64,000 nt of DNA from Natribaculum luteum. GTDB lineage: Archaea > Halobacteriota > Halobacteria > Halobacteriales > Natrialbaceae. Shown here piece by piece: positions 17,471-26,298 of the stretch (position 1 is the stretch's first letter; every line of letters starts with the position of its first letter). The DNA lies in NCBI RefSeq assembly GCF_023008545.1, contig NZ_CP095397.1, forward strand, positions 3,275,199 to 3,339,198. The letters are read 5' to 3'. Below the pieces are notes generated by a model. That model did no database searches and was not told where the DNA came from. It saw only the letters and a program-made list of their open reading frames with translations. The position numbers and the translations under genes were made by a program.

Positions 17471-19276
17471 TTACTGGTCGCGTGCGTTGTACTCGACGTC
17501 GACGCTCGCGTCGCCGAGCAGTTTGAAGTCGGTGATGTCGCCGTCGAACCAGTAGGCGTCGAGCCAGCCTGCGACGGTCCCGCGAACGGCCGAGCCCTCG
17601 ATGACGTCACCCTCGTCGATCGAGGCACCGCTGTAGTCGGACTTGACGACCTTGCCGTCGACGGTAAACGAGTAGGAACTGGGGTCGGACGACTCCGTCC
17701 CGTCGATCACGAGCGCGTGCGGGAGGAGTTCGGCGTCGCCGTACTCGTCGGGGTCGATCTCCTCGCCGTCGACGGAGACGCGGGCGCTTCCATCGGTGAA
17801 CGTCACGTCAGCGATCGTCCCGGCAAAGCGGAACTGCTGTGTGCCGTCCGTGATCGAACTCTCGACGGTCGTCCCCGAGACGATCGTCGCGTCGTCCGTC
17901 GGTGCGTCGCCGTCAGCGAACTCGATCTCACCGTCGACCGTAACCTCGAAACTCGAGGGCGTCCCCTGGCCGACGACCTCGAGGACGTGTGGCAACTGCT
18001 CGCCGTAGTCGGCGGGGTCGATCTCCTCGCCGTTGACCGAGACCGTCGCCGGACCGTCGACGGTCAGCTGCTCCAGGTTGCCGCTGAACCGGAAGGCGTC
18101 GCGCCAGTTCGCGACGACGCCGTGGGCGTTACCGCCGTCGATTTCCTCTTCGCCGTCGATCGAGGCACCCTCGTAGGTCGCCTGCTCGACGGCACCGTCG
18201 ACCGAAAACTCGTAGCGCGTCGCCTGCTCGGCACCGTCGCCGTCGAACAGGATGACGTTCTCGAGTTCGTTGTCGCCCTCGTCTCCATTACCAGAGCCAC
18301 TCGCGTTGCCGTTCGACTGACGCTTCCCTGCGGCGGCCTCTTCGGCCGACGTCGGACAGCCGTCGGGGACGAAATCTTTCGGGTTCGTTCCGTTTCCGCT
18401 GCGGAAATTAACGGTGCTACCGTTGGCTCTCCTGACGCCGCTGTGGTAGCCGGTGTTGTACTGCGTGTTGGTGACGGTAACTCTCGAGCCGCGGCCGTTC
18501 GCGCCGGCGGCGATCGAGTAGTGCCGTCCGTTCATGTCGAAATGGCAGTTATCGACCTCGATCGGGCCGGGCGACCACGCCCAGAGACCGCGGCCGTCCT
18601 TCTGGAACTCGGCGTCGTTGACCGCGACGGAGTTCGTCACCTTCCCCTCTGCAAGCCGGAAGTGCGTGACCCAGGAGTTCTTCGAGTAGCACCTGTCGAT
18701 GTGGACCGTGCCACCACCGCCGGTGCCGGGTGCAGAGCAGTAAAACGAGTTGTCGCCCATCTCCTGGATGTTGACCCGCTTGATGTCGAGGTGGCCGTTG
18801 TGTTTGGGCGCGACCCAGATGCCCAGTCCGGATCGATACCCGCGCTCGGCTCCATCGCCGAGGTAAACGTTCTCGATCGTACTCGTGTTACCACCCGTGT
18901 CGGCCACGCCGAAGTAGGCGTCGTCGCCGACTGCGCCCTTGAAACCGATGTTACGAACGGTCCAGTTCGTCCCTTTGGCGTCGATGACCGCTCGCGCGCC
19001 GGGCGCCGTACAGTCGATAAGCTTGTTCTCGAACGTCTCACCGCTGCCGACCGTGATCACGCGCCGCTCGTTGGCCTTGAGCTTGATCACGTCGTAGTCG
19101 TCCGCCAGCGCGGTGCCGGTCGCCGCCGCCGTACCCGTGGCCGCGGCCGCGGCCGCGCTCGCCATCTTCAGGTACGATCGTCGGTGGAGTAATCCGTTAT
19201 TACGATCGTCTCCTGTCGTCTCGTCCGCAGAGTAAACCGTTTCGTCGTCGTCCAGTACCGAAGAGTCGCGTGCCAT
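17471..19276 (-). CDS. Secreted Tat-exported right-handed beta-helix protein with three C-terminal repeats
   Basis: The 601-aa protein has a twin-arginine leader (HRRSYLKMASAAAAAATG). The next about 270 residues form a parallel beta-helix (NKLIDCTAPGARAVIDAKGT, TIENVYLGDG, HNGHLDIKRVNIQEMGDNSF). A Ser/Gly/Asn linker leads to three diverged repeats of about 80 residues, each with FxVDG, an FxG turn and GEEIDPxxYG. The helix part is paralogous to 19720-20664, which ends exactly where the repeats would begin. Beta-helix proteins often bind or cleave polysaccharides; no catalytic residues are identifiable. The repeats could be a cell-wall or glycan-binding tail. Confidence 0.82.
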   Translation of the reverse strand: MARDSSVLDDDETVYSADETTGDDRNNGLLHRRSYLKMASAAAAAATGTAAATGTALADDYDVIKLKANERRVITVGSGETFENKLIDCTAPGARAVIDAKGTNWTVRNIGFKGAVGDDAYFGVADTGGNTSTIENVYLGDGAERGYRSGLGIWVAPKHNGHLDIKRVNIQEMGDNSFYCSAPGTGGGGTVHIDRCYSKNSWVTHFRLAEGKVTNSVAVNDAEFQKDGRGLWAWSPGPIEVDNCHFDMNGRHYSIAAGANGRGSRVTVTNTQYNTGYHSGVRRANGSTVNFRSGNGTNPKDFVPDGCPTSAEEAAAGKRQSNGNASGSGNGDEGDNELENVILFDGDGAEQATRYEFSVDGAVEQATYEGASIDGEEEIDGGNAHGVVANWRDAFRFSGNLEQLTVDGPATVSVNGEEIDPADYGEQLPHVLEVVGQGTPSSFEVTVDGEIEFADGDAPTDDATIVSGTTVESSITDGTQQFRFAGTIADVTFTDGSARVSVDGEEIDPDEYGDAELLPHALVIDGTESSDPSSYSFTVDGKVVKSDYSGASIDEGDVIEGSAVRGTVAGWLDAYWFDGDITDFKLLGDASVDVEYNARDQ

Positions 19277-19719
19277 GCGTTCGGGTAATCTGACGATACC
19301 TCCATAAACCTTTCTCCTCTATCATCAGTTAAATTTACGGAGTTTAAATTGTTACTGTATTCTCTATCAGTCAATCTTCTACGTTCGTACACGAATTTAT
19401 ATATTCGACCTCGCCGCCGTCGCTGGGTTAATAGAATATTACCAAACTCGAGCACCGAATAAATTGACAATAGGTCCCGACAGTCTGCAGCTCGTGACCG
19501 TTTCACTCCGTTCGTGCCACTATGTTCGATCGAATGTCACGTCGATGCGGGTCAGCTGTGACCCGCCGACGTCTCGCCGGCGCTGTCTACCGATCGAGAG
19601 TGCGTCGAACCGAAGTCAGTAAAAATCGTGGTGGAGGGCAGGTGTGGAGGGCACCGCCGACCGGCGACGACGCGCCGGCGGCGGGGAGGGCCGCCGTCAG
19701 CGGATACGGACTGGGTCGT
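19277..19719. other. Intergenic region between the two beta-helix genes
   Basis: No gene was seen. It contains the promoter of the 601-aa gene, an AT-rich stretch (about 19320-19470), and the perfect hairpin GCGGGTCA-GCTG-TGACCCGC at 19547-19566. The hairpin lies about 150 bases beyond the stop codon of the shorter paralogue and could be a structured 3' end. Confidence 0.55.
19329..19349 (-). promoter_or_regulatory. Shared promoter element of the beta-helix genes, copy 1
   Basis: This 21-bp element reads (plus strand) TTAAATTTAC, then G, then GAGTTTAAAT. The identical sequence, except for the middle base, occurs at 20717-20737. Both copies start exactly 53 bases from their start codons. The arms are near inverted repeats (ATTTAAACTC / GTAAATTTAA). 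Confidence 0.6.
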
Positions 19720-20664
19720 TTAGTTCGAGACGGCGTCTTCGGCGCTCGTCGGGACACCGTCTGGGACGAACGCCTCGGGGTCGTTGCCGACGTCGTTCTC
19801 GTTGACCTCGGCGCCGGGGAGCTTCTTGATCCCGCCGTGGAAGCCGGTGTCGTAGTCGGTGTTCGAGACGTTCGCCGTCGAGCCGCTGCCGTTTGCGCCC
19901 GCGTTGATCGCGTAATGGCGACCGTTCGTCTCGATCTGGCAGTTCTCGATCTCACACGGACCGGGTGACCAGACCCAGACCGCGCGGCCGTCGTAGCCGT
20001 TGTCGTCGAGGAGGACACTCGAGTTCGTGACCTTGCTGCCGGCCGAGCCGATCCGGAAGTGAGAGACGCGGCAGTTTGCCGCGAAACACTCGTCGATGTG
20101 GATCGTCCCACCGCCCTTTCCGGCGGGGGCCGACGCGTAGATCGCGTTGTCGGAGAACTCCTGGACGTTCACGTGCTTGAAGTCGATGTGGCCGTTGTGT
20201 TCGGGCGTGACCCAGACGGCAGTCTCGGCGGTCGCGTGACCGGCGTTCGTACTGCCGTCACCGAGATAGACGTTCTCGAACGTACTCGAGCCGTTGCCGG
20301 TGTCGCCGAGGCCGAAGACGGCCCCCGGCTTGCCGACGTCGAGTCGGCCTTTGACTGCCACGTTCCGGATGGTCCAGTCGGACCCGTACGCGGTAACGGT
20401 CGCGCGGGCACCGGACGCGGTGCAGTCGATGAGCTTGTTCTCGAACGTCTCACCGCTCCCGACCTCGATCGTACGGTCCTCGCCGGACGAGATCTCGATC
20501 GTCTCGTAGGACTCGTCGGCCGTCGCCGTACCGATCGCCGCCGCGGAGGTCGCCGCAGTGGCGACCGCAGCGAGTGATCTAACGTAGTTCCGGCGCGTTA
20601 ACCGGGAATTACGTCGCGTTTCGGGTGCGGTATCGTTCTCGGTAGTGCGGGGATTCTGCGCCAT
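19720..20664 (-). CDS. Secreted Tat-exported right-handed beta-helix protein, short paralogue
   Basis: The 314-aa protein starts with a Tat leader (LTRRNYVRSLAAVATAAT) and then repeats the helix region of its neighbour nearly rung by rung: NKLIDCTASGARATVTAYGS, FENVYLGDGS, EHNGHIDFKHVNVQEFSDNA, WVWSPGPCEIENCQIETNGR. It ends at VPDGVPTSAEDAVSN, the position where the 601-aa paralogue continues into its three-repeat tail. It is therefore either an ancestral short form or a form that lost the tail. Expected location: outside the cell. Substrate unknown. It shares a 21-bp promoter element with the longer gene. Confidence 0.82.
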   Translation of the reverse strand: MAQNPRTTENDTAPETRRNSRLTRRNYVRSLAAVATAATSAAAIGTATADESYETIEISSGEDRTIEVGSGETFENKLIDCTASGARATVTAYGSDWTIRNVAVKGRLDVGKPGAVFGLGDTGNGSSTFENVYLGDGSTNAGHATAETAVWVTPEHNGHIDFKHVNVQEFSDNAIYASAPAGKGGGTIHIDECFAANCRVSHFRIGSAGSKVTNSSVLLDDNGYDGRAVWVWSPGPCEIENCQIETNGRHYAINAGANGSGSTANVSNTDYDTGFHGGIKKLPGAEVNENDVGNDPEAFVPDGVPTSAEDAVSN

Positions 20665-21590
20665 GCATTCGGTTAACCCGGAGTTGTCAGCATAAACTTT
20701 TCCTTATCACCGCCGATTAAATTTACTGAGTTTAAATATAACACCACTGAATTAGTAGGATATTTTCAGCAATATATAACGAATACAAGACTGTCACACA
20801 GAGTCGACTCACGCGCCAACTGTGACGAAAAGTAGGTATTACCCGTCGAACACCGCGAGAAGCGGCGTGACAGTGGCTAATTTTGTGCACTCGAGCGAGC
20901 GTGCGCCTGGTCGAAGCGTGACGGTTTCAGTTGACACGCCTGTGTTGACGGTGATGGAGTGCCGGGAAACAGTCTGTTACCGCTCGAGAAACAGAGGCGG
21001 ACGTCGTGACTACGCTGTGAACAACGTATTACTGCTGGATGGCAGTGTCGCACGCGAGTGTACACTCCATGTCACCTCGGCGTCTCCCTCGATCTCGTTC
21101 GTCGGGTCGGCGGTCACACGGTCCATGACGGGCTACCCGGGGCCGTAGCCCACACTCGAATCGGCACCGTGACTCGACGGCGGCTGCGCCGGGCTGGACG
21201 CCGAGATCAGACTCGACTGCGTCGCTGGAGTCGTGCAGTCGTCAGGTGACGACGCACGCGCCCACGAGCGCGTCGAACCACTCGAGGGCAGGTCCCGAGT
21301 CGTGCCGTCCCGCCGGTGATCTCCTGACTTCAGACGCGCAGTTCCACAGCGGGAGAACGCCTGCGATCGTAGGAGGGCGTCCGCTCGAGTCGAGATTGCA
21401 CAGACTGCGCGGAAGTGGCCGACAGACCAGGATCGTTCGAGAGCCGAGACGCAGTTGCGAACCCGGCGTTGGCGGTAGTCGGAAGAATGATCGCCGATCT
21501 CGGCCGCCGTTTCGGAGGTGGGAGGTGTACAGCGACGCGCAGTGGCCTCCTCGAAGTACGCTGCTGCAACGACTCTGACGCAGGAACGGA
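20665..21590. other. Long intergenic region, no convincing gene
   Basis: 926 bases separate the short beta-helix gene from the end of the 594-aa membrane protein gene. Apart from the promoter element at 20717-20737 and its AT-rich flank (to about 20800) I see no structured repeat. Open frames on both strands (for example 20822-21148 and 21246-21578, plus strand) lack recognisable domains and haloarchaeal composition. It could hold decayed genes or an RNA. Confidence 0.5.
20717..20737 (-). promoter_or_regulatory. Shared promoter element of the beta-helix genes, copy 2
   Basis: The plus strand reads TTAAATTTAC, then T, then GAGTTTAAAT, one base different from 19329-19349 and at the same distance (53 bases) from its start codon at 20664. 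The bases between element and start are also alike (CATAAAC-T-TTTC near 20690). Confidence 0.6.
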
Positions 21591-23375
21591 TCAGGCGGCA
21601 CTCTCGACGGAGTACATACGGAACTCGTCGTTCGAGATGACCTTGTTCGCACCGGGGTACGTGTCGATCCCCCGGAGAGCAGATTCGCTGTGGTGGAGTT
21701 CCCGGTACACCTCGATCTCTCGCTCGACGTCGTACTCGGTAGCGACAAAGTAGTATTCGCCGTCGTAGGCGCTGCCGTAACTCTCGTTTTCGAACTCGTC
21801 GACGTCGACGACACCCTCGCCTTCACCGGCGTACGTTACGTTTTCTGCCCCTTCGACGCCGTTTATCCCGTCACCGTACCGTTCGACGCCGAAGCCGAAC
21901 CCGGCGTAGGCTCGCCCGTCGGTGCGATCGAACGCCGACTCGTATCCGCTCATCTTCTGATCCGTGACGTGTTGTGTCGGCGAGTAGATGAACGGCGACG
22001 TGAAGATCGTCAGCAGGCCGAGAACGAGACAGGCCCCGAGGAACACCGCCGCGAGCGCGTTCGCTCCCGGCGTCGTGATCGGCCCCGAGAGCCAGCCGAA
22101 GAGGTGGGCGAGTGCGACGCCCGCGAGAATCGTGATCAGCACGTAAACGAACCCGACCTGTCGGAACGCCATGGTCGGCGTTCCGACGAAGTAGACCACG
22201 AACATCGCCGTCAGGGGGAACAGAGCGACGCCGAAGTAGGTGACGAAGGCCTTCGTCTCGCGGTCGAGACTCGTCCAGCCGAGCCAGGTAAACAGGACGA
22301 ACAGCCCGACGACGAGTCCGACGACCGCGCTCACGAGAAACATCTTCGCGAACAGTTCCGTCAGACTGCCGCCGATCTCCGTGAGCGACGAGCCACGCTG
22401 GTCGACCTCCCCCCCGGCCCCGATATCTCGTGCGAAAAGCCCGTAGATCAACCCGAGGAACGCGTTTCGGAACCGCTCGTTGCTCGCGACCCAGACGACG
22501 AAGAGCGTCCCGAGAACGAACGTGTGGGCGTACGTCGTCGGATGCTCGAGGATCGGGTGGTCGTCGAGTCGCCGTCGAGCGGCGTACTGGACGAGCGAGA
22601 TCACCGCGAGGACGATGACGACGTTGACCATCTGCTGGGGATGGATGAGTAGCAACCCGGCCCCGCCGACGATCACGAGCACGGTGTACGGCGAGAGGCC
22701 GACGGGCAGCGCCTCGAGGGCGGCCCGCCGCCGCGTGTACGCGACGACTGCGAAGACGACGACGGGAACGAAAAACAGCGCGTTCGAGTTCGTGTGGATA
22801 CCCATATGCGTCGCGACTTTGTTGACCGGAAGGACGAACCACGAAACGATCGCTGCGAACCCGACCGCGGTCGCATTGCCGGTCACGTCGCGGACGATGA
22901 GCGGGACGAACACGACGAACGGCACGAAGACGAACACGACAGCCAGCAAAAGCCCTCGGTCGGGCGAGACGCCGCCGGTGAGATGGAGGAGCGTGGCGAG
23001 GCTGTGCATCCCGGGGTAGAGCAGTTCGTGGGGCAACATCGCCCCGCTGAGAAAGTCTTTCGTCCAGCCGAGGTGAGTGAGGGCGTCACCCATGCCCATA
23101 TATCGGTAGTTCCGGATCACTGGGAGGGCGACGACAGTCGTCACCGCGGTCGAACCGAGGACGATCCCGAGCGCCTGATAGCGTCCGCGAGCGACGAGCG
23201 TCACGCCGATCGCGACCGCGAACGCGACCGCGAGCGCGACCCACGTTCCCGTCGGCGTCGCGGCGTAGATCGACGCCTCGTATCCGGTCGCCGGCGTCGC
23301 TCTCGCCAGCAGAACTGCCACCGAGAGGGCCAGAAAGCCGACGGCGAGAACGACGTTCAGCGCGGAGCGCCTCAT
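21591..23375 (-). CDS. Multi-pass membrane protein of unknown function (possible GT-C-like)
   Basis: The 594-aa protein has about 12 membrane helices (for example LAVGFLALSVAVLLARA, LGIVLGSTAVTTVVALPV, LFFVPVVVFAVVAY) and a hydrophilic C-terminal domain of about 120 residues that would face one side. The first loop MGDALTHLGWTKDFLSGAML has the acidic/aromatic look of GT-C glycosyltransferase or oligosaccharide-polymerase loops. I cannot name a family. Its position among glycan genes and the ATAACAAA element 77 bases before the start suggest a role in glycan assembly. Confidence 0.7.
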   Translation of the reverse strand: MRRSALNVVLAVGFLALSVAVLLARATPATGYEASIYAATPTGTWVALAVAFAVAIGVTLVARGRYQALGIVLGSTAVTTVVALPVIRNYRYMGMGDALTHLGWTKDFLSGAMLPHELLYPGMHSLATLLHLTGGVSPDRGLLLAVVFVFVPFVVFVPLIVRDVTGNATAVGFAAIVSWFVLPVNKVATHMGIHTNSNALFFVPVVVFAVVAYTRRRAALEALPVGLSPYTVLVIVGGAGLLLIHPQQMVNVVIVLAVISLVQYAARRRLDDHPILEHPTTYAHTFVLGTLFVVWVASNERFRNAFLGLIYGLFARDIGAGGEVDQRGSSLTEIGGSLTELFAKMFLVSAVVGLVVGLFVLFTWLGWTSLDRETKAFVTYFGVALFPLTAMFVVYFVGTPTMAFRQVGFVYVLITILAGVALAHLFGWLSGPITTPGANALAAVFLGACLVLGLLTIFTSPFIYSPTQHVTDQKMSGYESAFDRTDGRAYAGFGFGVERYGDGINGVEGAENVTYAGEGEGVVDVDEFENESYGSAYDGEYYFVATEYDVEREIEVYRELHHSESALRGIDTYPGANKVISNDEFRMYSVESAA

Positions 23376-23715
23376 CTCGTGTTCCCCCGTCTGGCGTCCC
23401 TGGCCGGCAGGCTATCGAGCGTCATATGTCGTCTCGGTCGGCGATATCGGAGTTTGTTATACGGCTCCTTATCCTCGAGGCTCGTCTCGCTGTTCGTTCT
23501 CGGTCTCTGACGTGACGGACGACGATCCGCGTGCGACTTCACGTACCGATCGCTGCTCGTCCGGTACGTGTCCAAACGGCTGTCAGTGCGGTGTTCGAAC
23601 ACGTTACCGTCGATGTGCTCGATCTAACGATTCGGACACTTTTTGTACCAGTTCGTGATGCACGGCACACGACGTACCGGATCGACAACCGATCGATCGA
23701 CAGACCAATTCACGC
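23376..23715. other. Divergent promoter region, no gene
   Basis: 340 bases between the divergent membrane protein and PP-loop genes. The ATAACAAA element (23453-23460) serves the minus-strand gene. No comparable element was seen for the plus-strand gene, whose promoter I cannot place. Confidence 0.5.
23453..23460 (-). promoter_or_regulatory. ATAACAAA element before the 594-aa membrane protein gene
   Basis: The minus strand reads GTATAACAAACTCC, 77 bases before the ATG at 23375. If it is a TATA box the transcript has a leader of about 50 bases. Confidence 0.5.
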
Positions 23716-25038
23716 ATGCGACCTTCCTCGCCATCGATACTCATCGACCGAATCGACGCGGACGGGACGGACCTCGAGTGTGAGGTCCGGTGTACACCCG
23801 ACCTGCAGCGGTTTTTCACCGGCGATCCCTTCCGGGTGAGCTACGACGTTCCAATCGACGACGTCCCCGAGGGCGTCCTCGCGATCCCCGTCCTCGCACA
23901 CGTCTGTCCAGTCGCCTGGGCCCACGGCGGCGACGTCTACGTCGACGAGGTCGACGCCACGTTCGCCCGTGCTCTCGAGGACGTCAAGAAGACGTTGCTC
24001 TCGCTGTATCCGGACTTCCTCGAGGGCGGCCAGCTGAAGACCCGCCGGACCAGCGATGTCACACCTGCGAGTGGCAGCGAGAGCGGGCTCCTGTTTACCG
24101 GCGGCGTCGACTCGACGAGTTCGTACGTCCGCCACCGCGAGGAAGAACCGACGCTGATCAGCGTCCGCGGCTGGACGATCACGCCCGACTCGACGGACGA
24201 CGAAAAGTGGGCCGATCTCCGATCGCGCGTCTCCCGGTTTGCCGACGAACGCGGCCTCGAGACGGCGTTTCTCGAGTCGAATATGCTCTCGTTTCTCGAC
24301 CACCCGATGTTGCTCGCTCACTTCGGCCATCGGGTCGACGGCGGCTGGTACAGCTCTGTCGGTCACGGACTCGGCCTCCTCGGACTCTGTGCGCCGATGG
24401 CGTACGCGCGGGGCATGGACGACCTCTACGTCGCCGCGACCCACTGGGACGGGATCGACCTCGAGTGGGGGTCTCGTCCCGACATCGACGAACGCGTCCG
24501 CTGGGCAGGGACGCGATGTCACCACGACGCCTACGAACTCACCCGCCAGGAACGACTCGACGTCATCGCCGACTACGTCGACGAGGCAGCACCCGACTTG
24601 CAGTTGCAGACCTGCAACGTTCGCATGGACGGCAACTGTAGTCAGTGTGAAAAGTGCTACCGGACGGCCGTCGGCCTCCGGCTCTCGGGGCTCGATCCGA
24701 ACGACCACGGCTATCAGTTCGACGACGAAGAGTACCACGACCTCCGCCAGTCGCTCGAGCGCGGCGAGTGGATCCTCGGCCAGGACGAACGGTACATGTG
24801 GGAAGACATCCGCGATCGCGTCCGCGAGACCGAACCGCGATCGGCGGCCGAACGCTCCTTTTTCACCTGGCTCGAGCGGGCCGACCTCGAGGAACTGGTC
24901 GACAACGCCGACTCGCCGCTACACCACCGGCTTCTTCGCGCGGGCGCGAGAAACGCGCCAAACGGCGTCTACACGACCCTGTATCCAGCGTGGAACGCGG
25001 CGAAAGCGAGCTACCGTCGGCTCGCGACGAATCGATAG
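23716..25038 (+). CDS. PP-loop ATP pyrophosphatase-like protein (QueC/amidotransferase type)
   Basis: The 440-aa protein carries the PP-loop LLFTGGVDSTSSYVRHR (near residue 130), the SGGxDS-type ATP-binding signature of N-type ATP pyrophosphatases. A cysteine cluster CNVRMDGNCSQCEKCYRTAV (near residues 300-320) resembles the zinc knuckle of QueC-like enzymes. Such enzymes adenylate a carboxyl or carbonyl group and exchange it for nitrogen or sulfur. Its genomic setting suggests amidation of a sugar acid or another surface component, but tRNA or cofactor chemistry cannot be excluded. The first 110 residues form an extra N-terminal domain with no family I recognise. Confidence 0.72.
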   Translation: MRPSSPSILIDRIDADGTDLECEVRCTPDLQRFFTGDPFRVSYDVPIDDVPEGVLAIPVLAHVCPVAWAHGGDVYVDEVDATFARALEDVKKTLLSLYPDFLEGGQLKTRRTSDVTPASGSESGLLFTGGVDSTSSYVRHREEEPTLISVRGWTITPDSTDDEKWADLRSRVSRFADERGLETAFLESNMLSFLDHPMLLAHFGHRVDGGWYSSVGHGLGLLGLCAPMAYARGMDDLYVAATHWDGIDLEWGSRPDIDERVRWAGTRCHHDAYELTRQERLDVIADYVDEAAPDLQLQTCNVRMDGNCSQCEKCYRTAVGLRLSGLDPNDHGYQFDDEEYHDLRQSLERGEWILGQDERYMWEDIRDRVRETEPRSAAERSFFTWLERADLEELVDNADSPLHHRLLRAGARNAPNGVYTTLYPAWNAAKASYRRLATNR

Positions 25039-25374
25039 CCGGCAGTCGGCGGATCGTCATTTTCGCCGACGAAAAATGAGAGCGGGACCGGCAAATCCGG
25101 CGTTCATACGTCCGCTGTCCGTCGATCCGGTGCAACTGCGACTCGTCCAGCAGTTGCACCGAGCAACAAGTACAGCAGATAGCATCACCCCAATGGTGCC
25201 AGAGAACACTTCTCACGGTATTGGTTACATCCACTTCGATGGTGAATTGGCCGATACGTGGATAGGCGAACCCGATACTACGAGATCTATCATCGACAGA
25301 GAATGATCGCTAAAACGTACTAAGTACGAGATGCGGGCACCGTTGATGCCTCGAGGAACTCACTGCCGGCGCGG
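25039..25374. other. Intergenic region between convergent genes, possible gene remnant
   Basis: No gene was called. A stretch at about 25120-25306 translates (plus strand) into protein-like sequence without a start (for example HGIGYIHFDGELADTWIGEP) ending in TGA. It may be the tail of a decayed gene; I do not recognise it. Composition is less GC-rich than the flanks. Confidence 0.35.
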
Positions 25375-26298
25375 TCAGAGCACGGAGAGTTCTCGTCGAA
25401 CCGCGTTAGCGCCGTTTTTTCGAAGGAACGCGAGAACTTCGAGCGCGCTGGGCGCGGATCGGTATGTACCCAGGGAGTCCGGAACAGTCGGTTCGAAGTC
25501 GGGGTTGTTCAGGTTCGTCAGTCCGTCGATCAGTAGTTCGCTCATTGCGGAGGTGCGTTGTCGGCGTTTGATCGCGCCGTACGTGTCGTGGTCGTGAAGG
25601 GGAACGTGATCGATGGCGACGATCCGGCCCCCGTCGATTTGGCCGGTGAGTTGCTGGAGAGTCACGCCGACCGAACCCTCGCCGTGGATAAACTCCCAGA
25701 GAGGACCGATTCGTCCCCTATATTCTCGAATATCGCCGAAGTGGAAAGAGAGAACGCCACAGTCTGGGGCGTCGAGGATCCGACCCATGAGGAGCCCGAA
25801 TCCGAACCGAACTGCGACGTCTGCCTCGTCCGCGATCCTGTCGACGACCGGATCGGGGATCGACCGCCAGATCTCGTCCTCCCAGGTGGGCGAACATCGC
25901 ACCACGTCCGCGTTCGCGAGTGCGTCGATCGTCGAGAAGTGACGGGGTTCGTCGTGGGAGGGTGGACCGCGTATCGTCCTCGAGAGTTCCGTGACGGCCC
26001 ACACTGGAAGCCACGCTCCCCAGTCTCGGCTCCGGCGAAACAGGTAACGCATTGATCGGTCCTGGAGCCGACACGACTCGTCGTTGATCACGACAAGAGA
26101 GATCTCGACAGAGGTCTGATCGACCAGTTTCTGGAGCGTTGTCGCCCGATACGCGGGCACAAAATCGTCCTCCAACAGTACGCAGACAGTCTCACATTGC
26201 ATTCTCGCTAGCCGACAATTGCTTTCGACTTCAGTATCCGCTCCCCAAGTGCCGGTTCTGAAGGCGGAGTGAACTACTATGTCGTATCCGTTCCGCAT
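25375..26298 (-). CDS. Formyltransferase-like enzyme (methionyl-tRNA/sugar formyltransferase fold)
   Basis: The 307-aa protein matches the C-terminal part of the formyl-transferase N domain: GVLSFHFGDIREYRGRIGP corresponds to the NxHxSxLPxYRG active-site motif (His kept, Asn replaced by Ser), and VGVTLQQLTGQIDGGRIVA matches the following GVT...D.G.I. The start MRNGYD at 26298 is fixed by GGAGGT six bases upstream. Archaea do not formylate initiator tRNA, so a formylated amino sugar is plausible. The Asn-to-Ser change leaves activity uncertain. It is less acidic and more Arg-rich than its neighbours, hinting at acquisition. Confidence 0.72.
   Translation of the reverse strand: MRNGYDIVVHSAFRTGTWGADTEVESNCRLARMQCETVCVLLEDDFVPAYRATTLQKLVDQTSVEISLVVINDESCRLQDRSMRYLFRRSRDWGAWLPVWAVTELSRTIRGPPSHDEPRHFSTIDALANADVVRCSPTWEDEIWRSIPDPVVDRIADEADVAVRFGFGLLMGRILDAPDCGVLSFHFGDIREYRGRIGPLWEFIHGEGSVGVTLQQLTGQIDGGRIVAIDHVPLHDHDTYGAIKRRQRTSAMSELLIDGLTNLNNPDFEPTVPDSLGTYRSAPSALEVLAFLRKNGANAVRRELSVL

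Noticed and set aside
16574..19192. An 872-codon plus-strand open frame over the flippase and the beta-helix gene
   Set aside because: It runs out of frame through one real gene and antisense through another; no recognisable domain.
20822..21578. Two plus-strand frames in the 926-base gap before the membrane protein gene
   Set aside because: Neither has a domain, acidic composition or a placed promoter; they look like chance frames.
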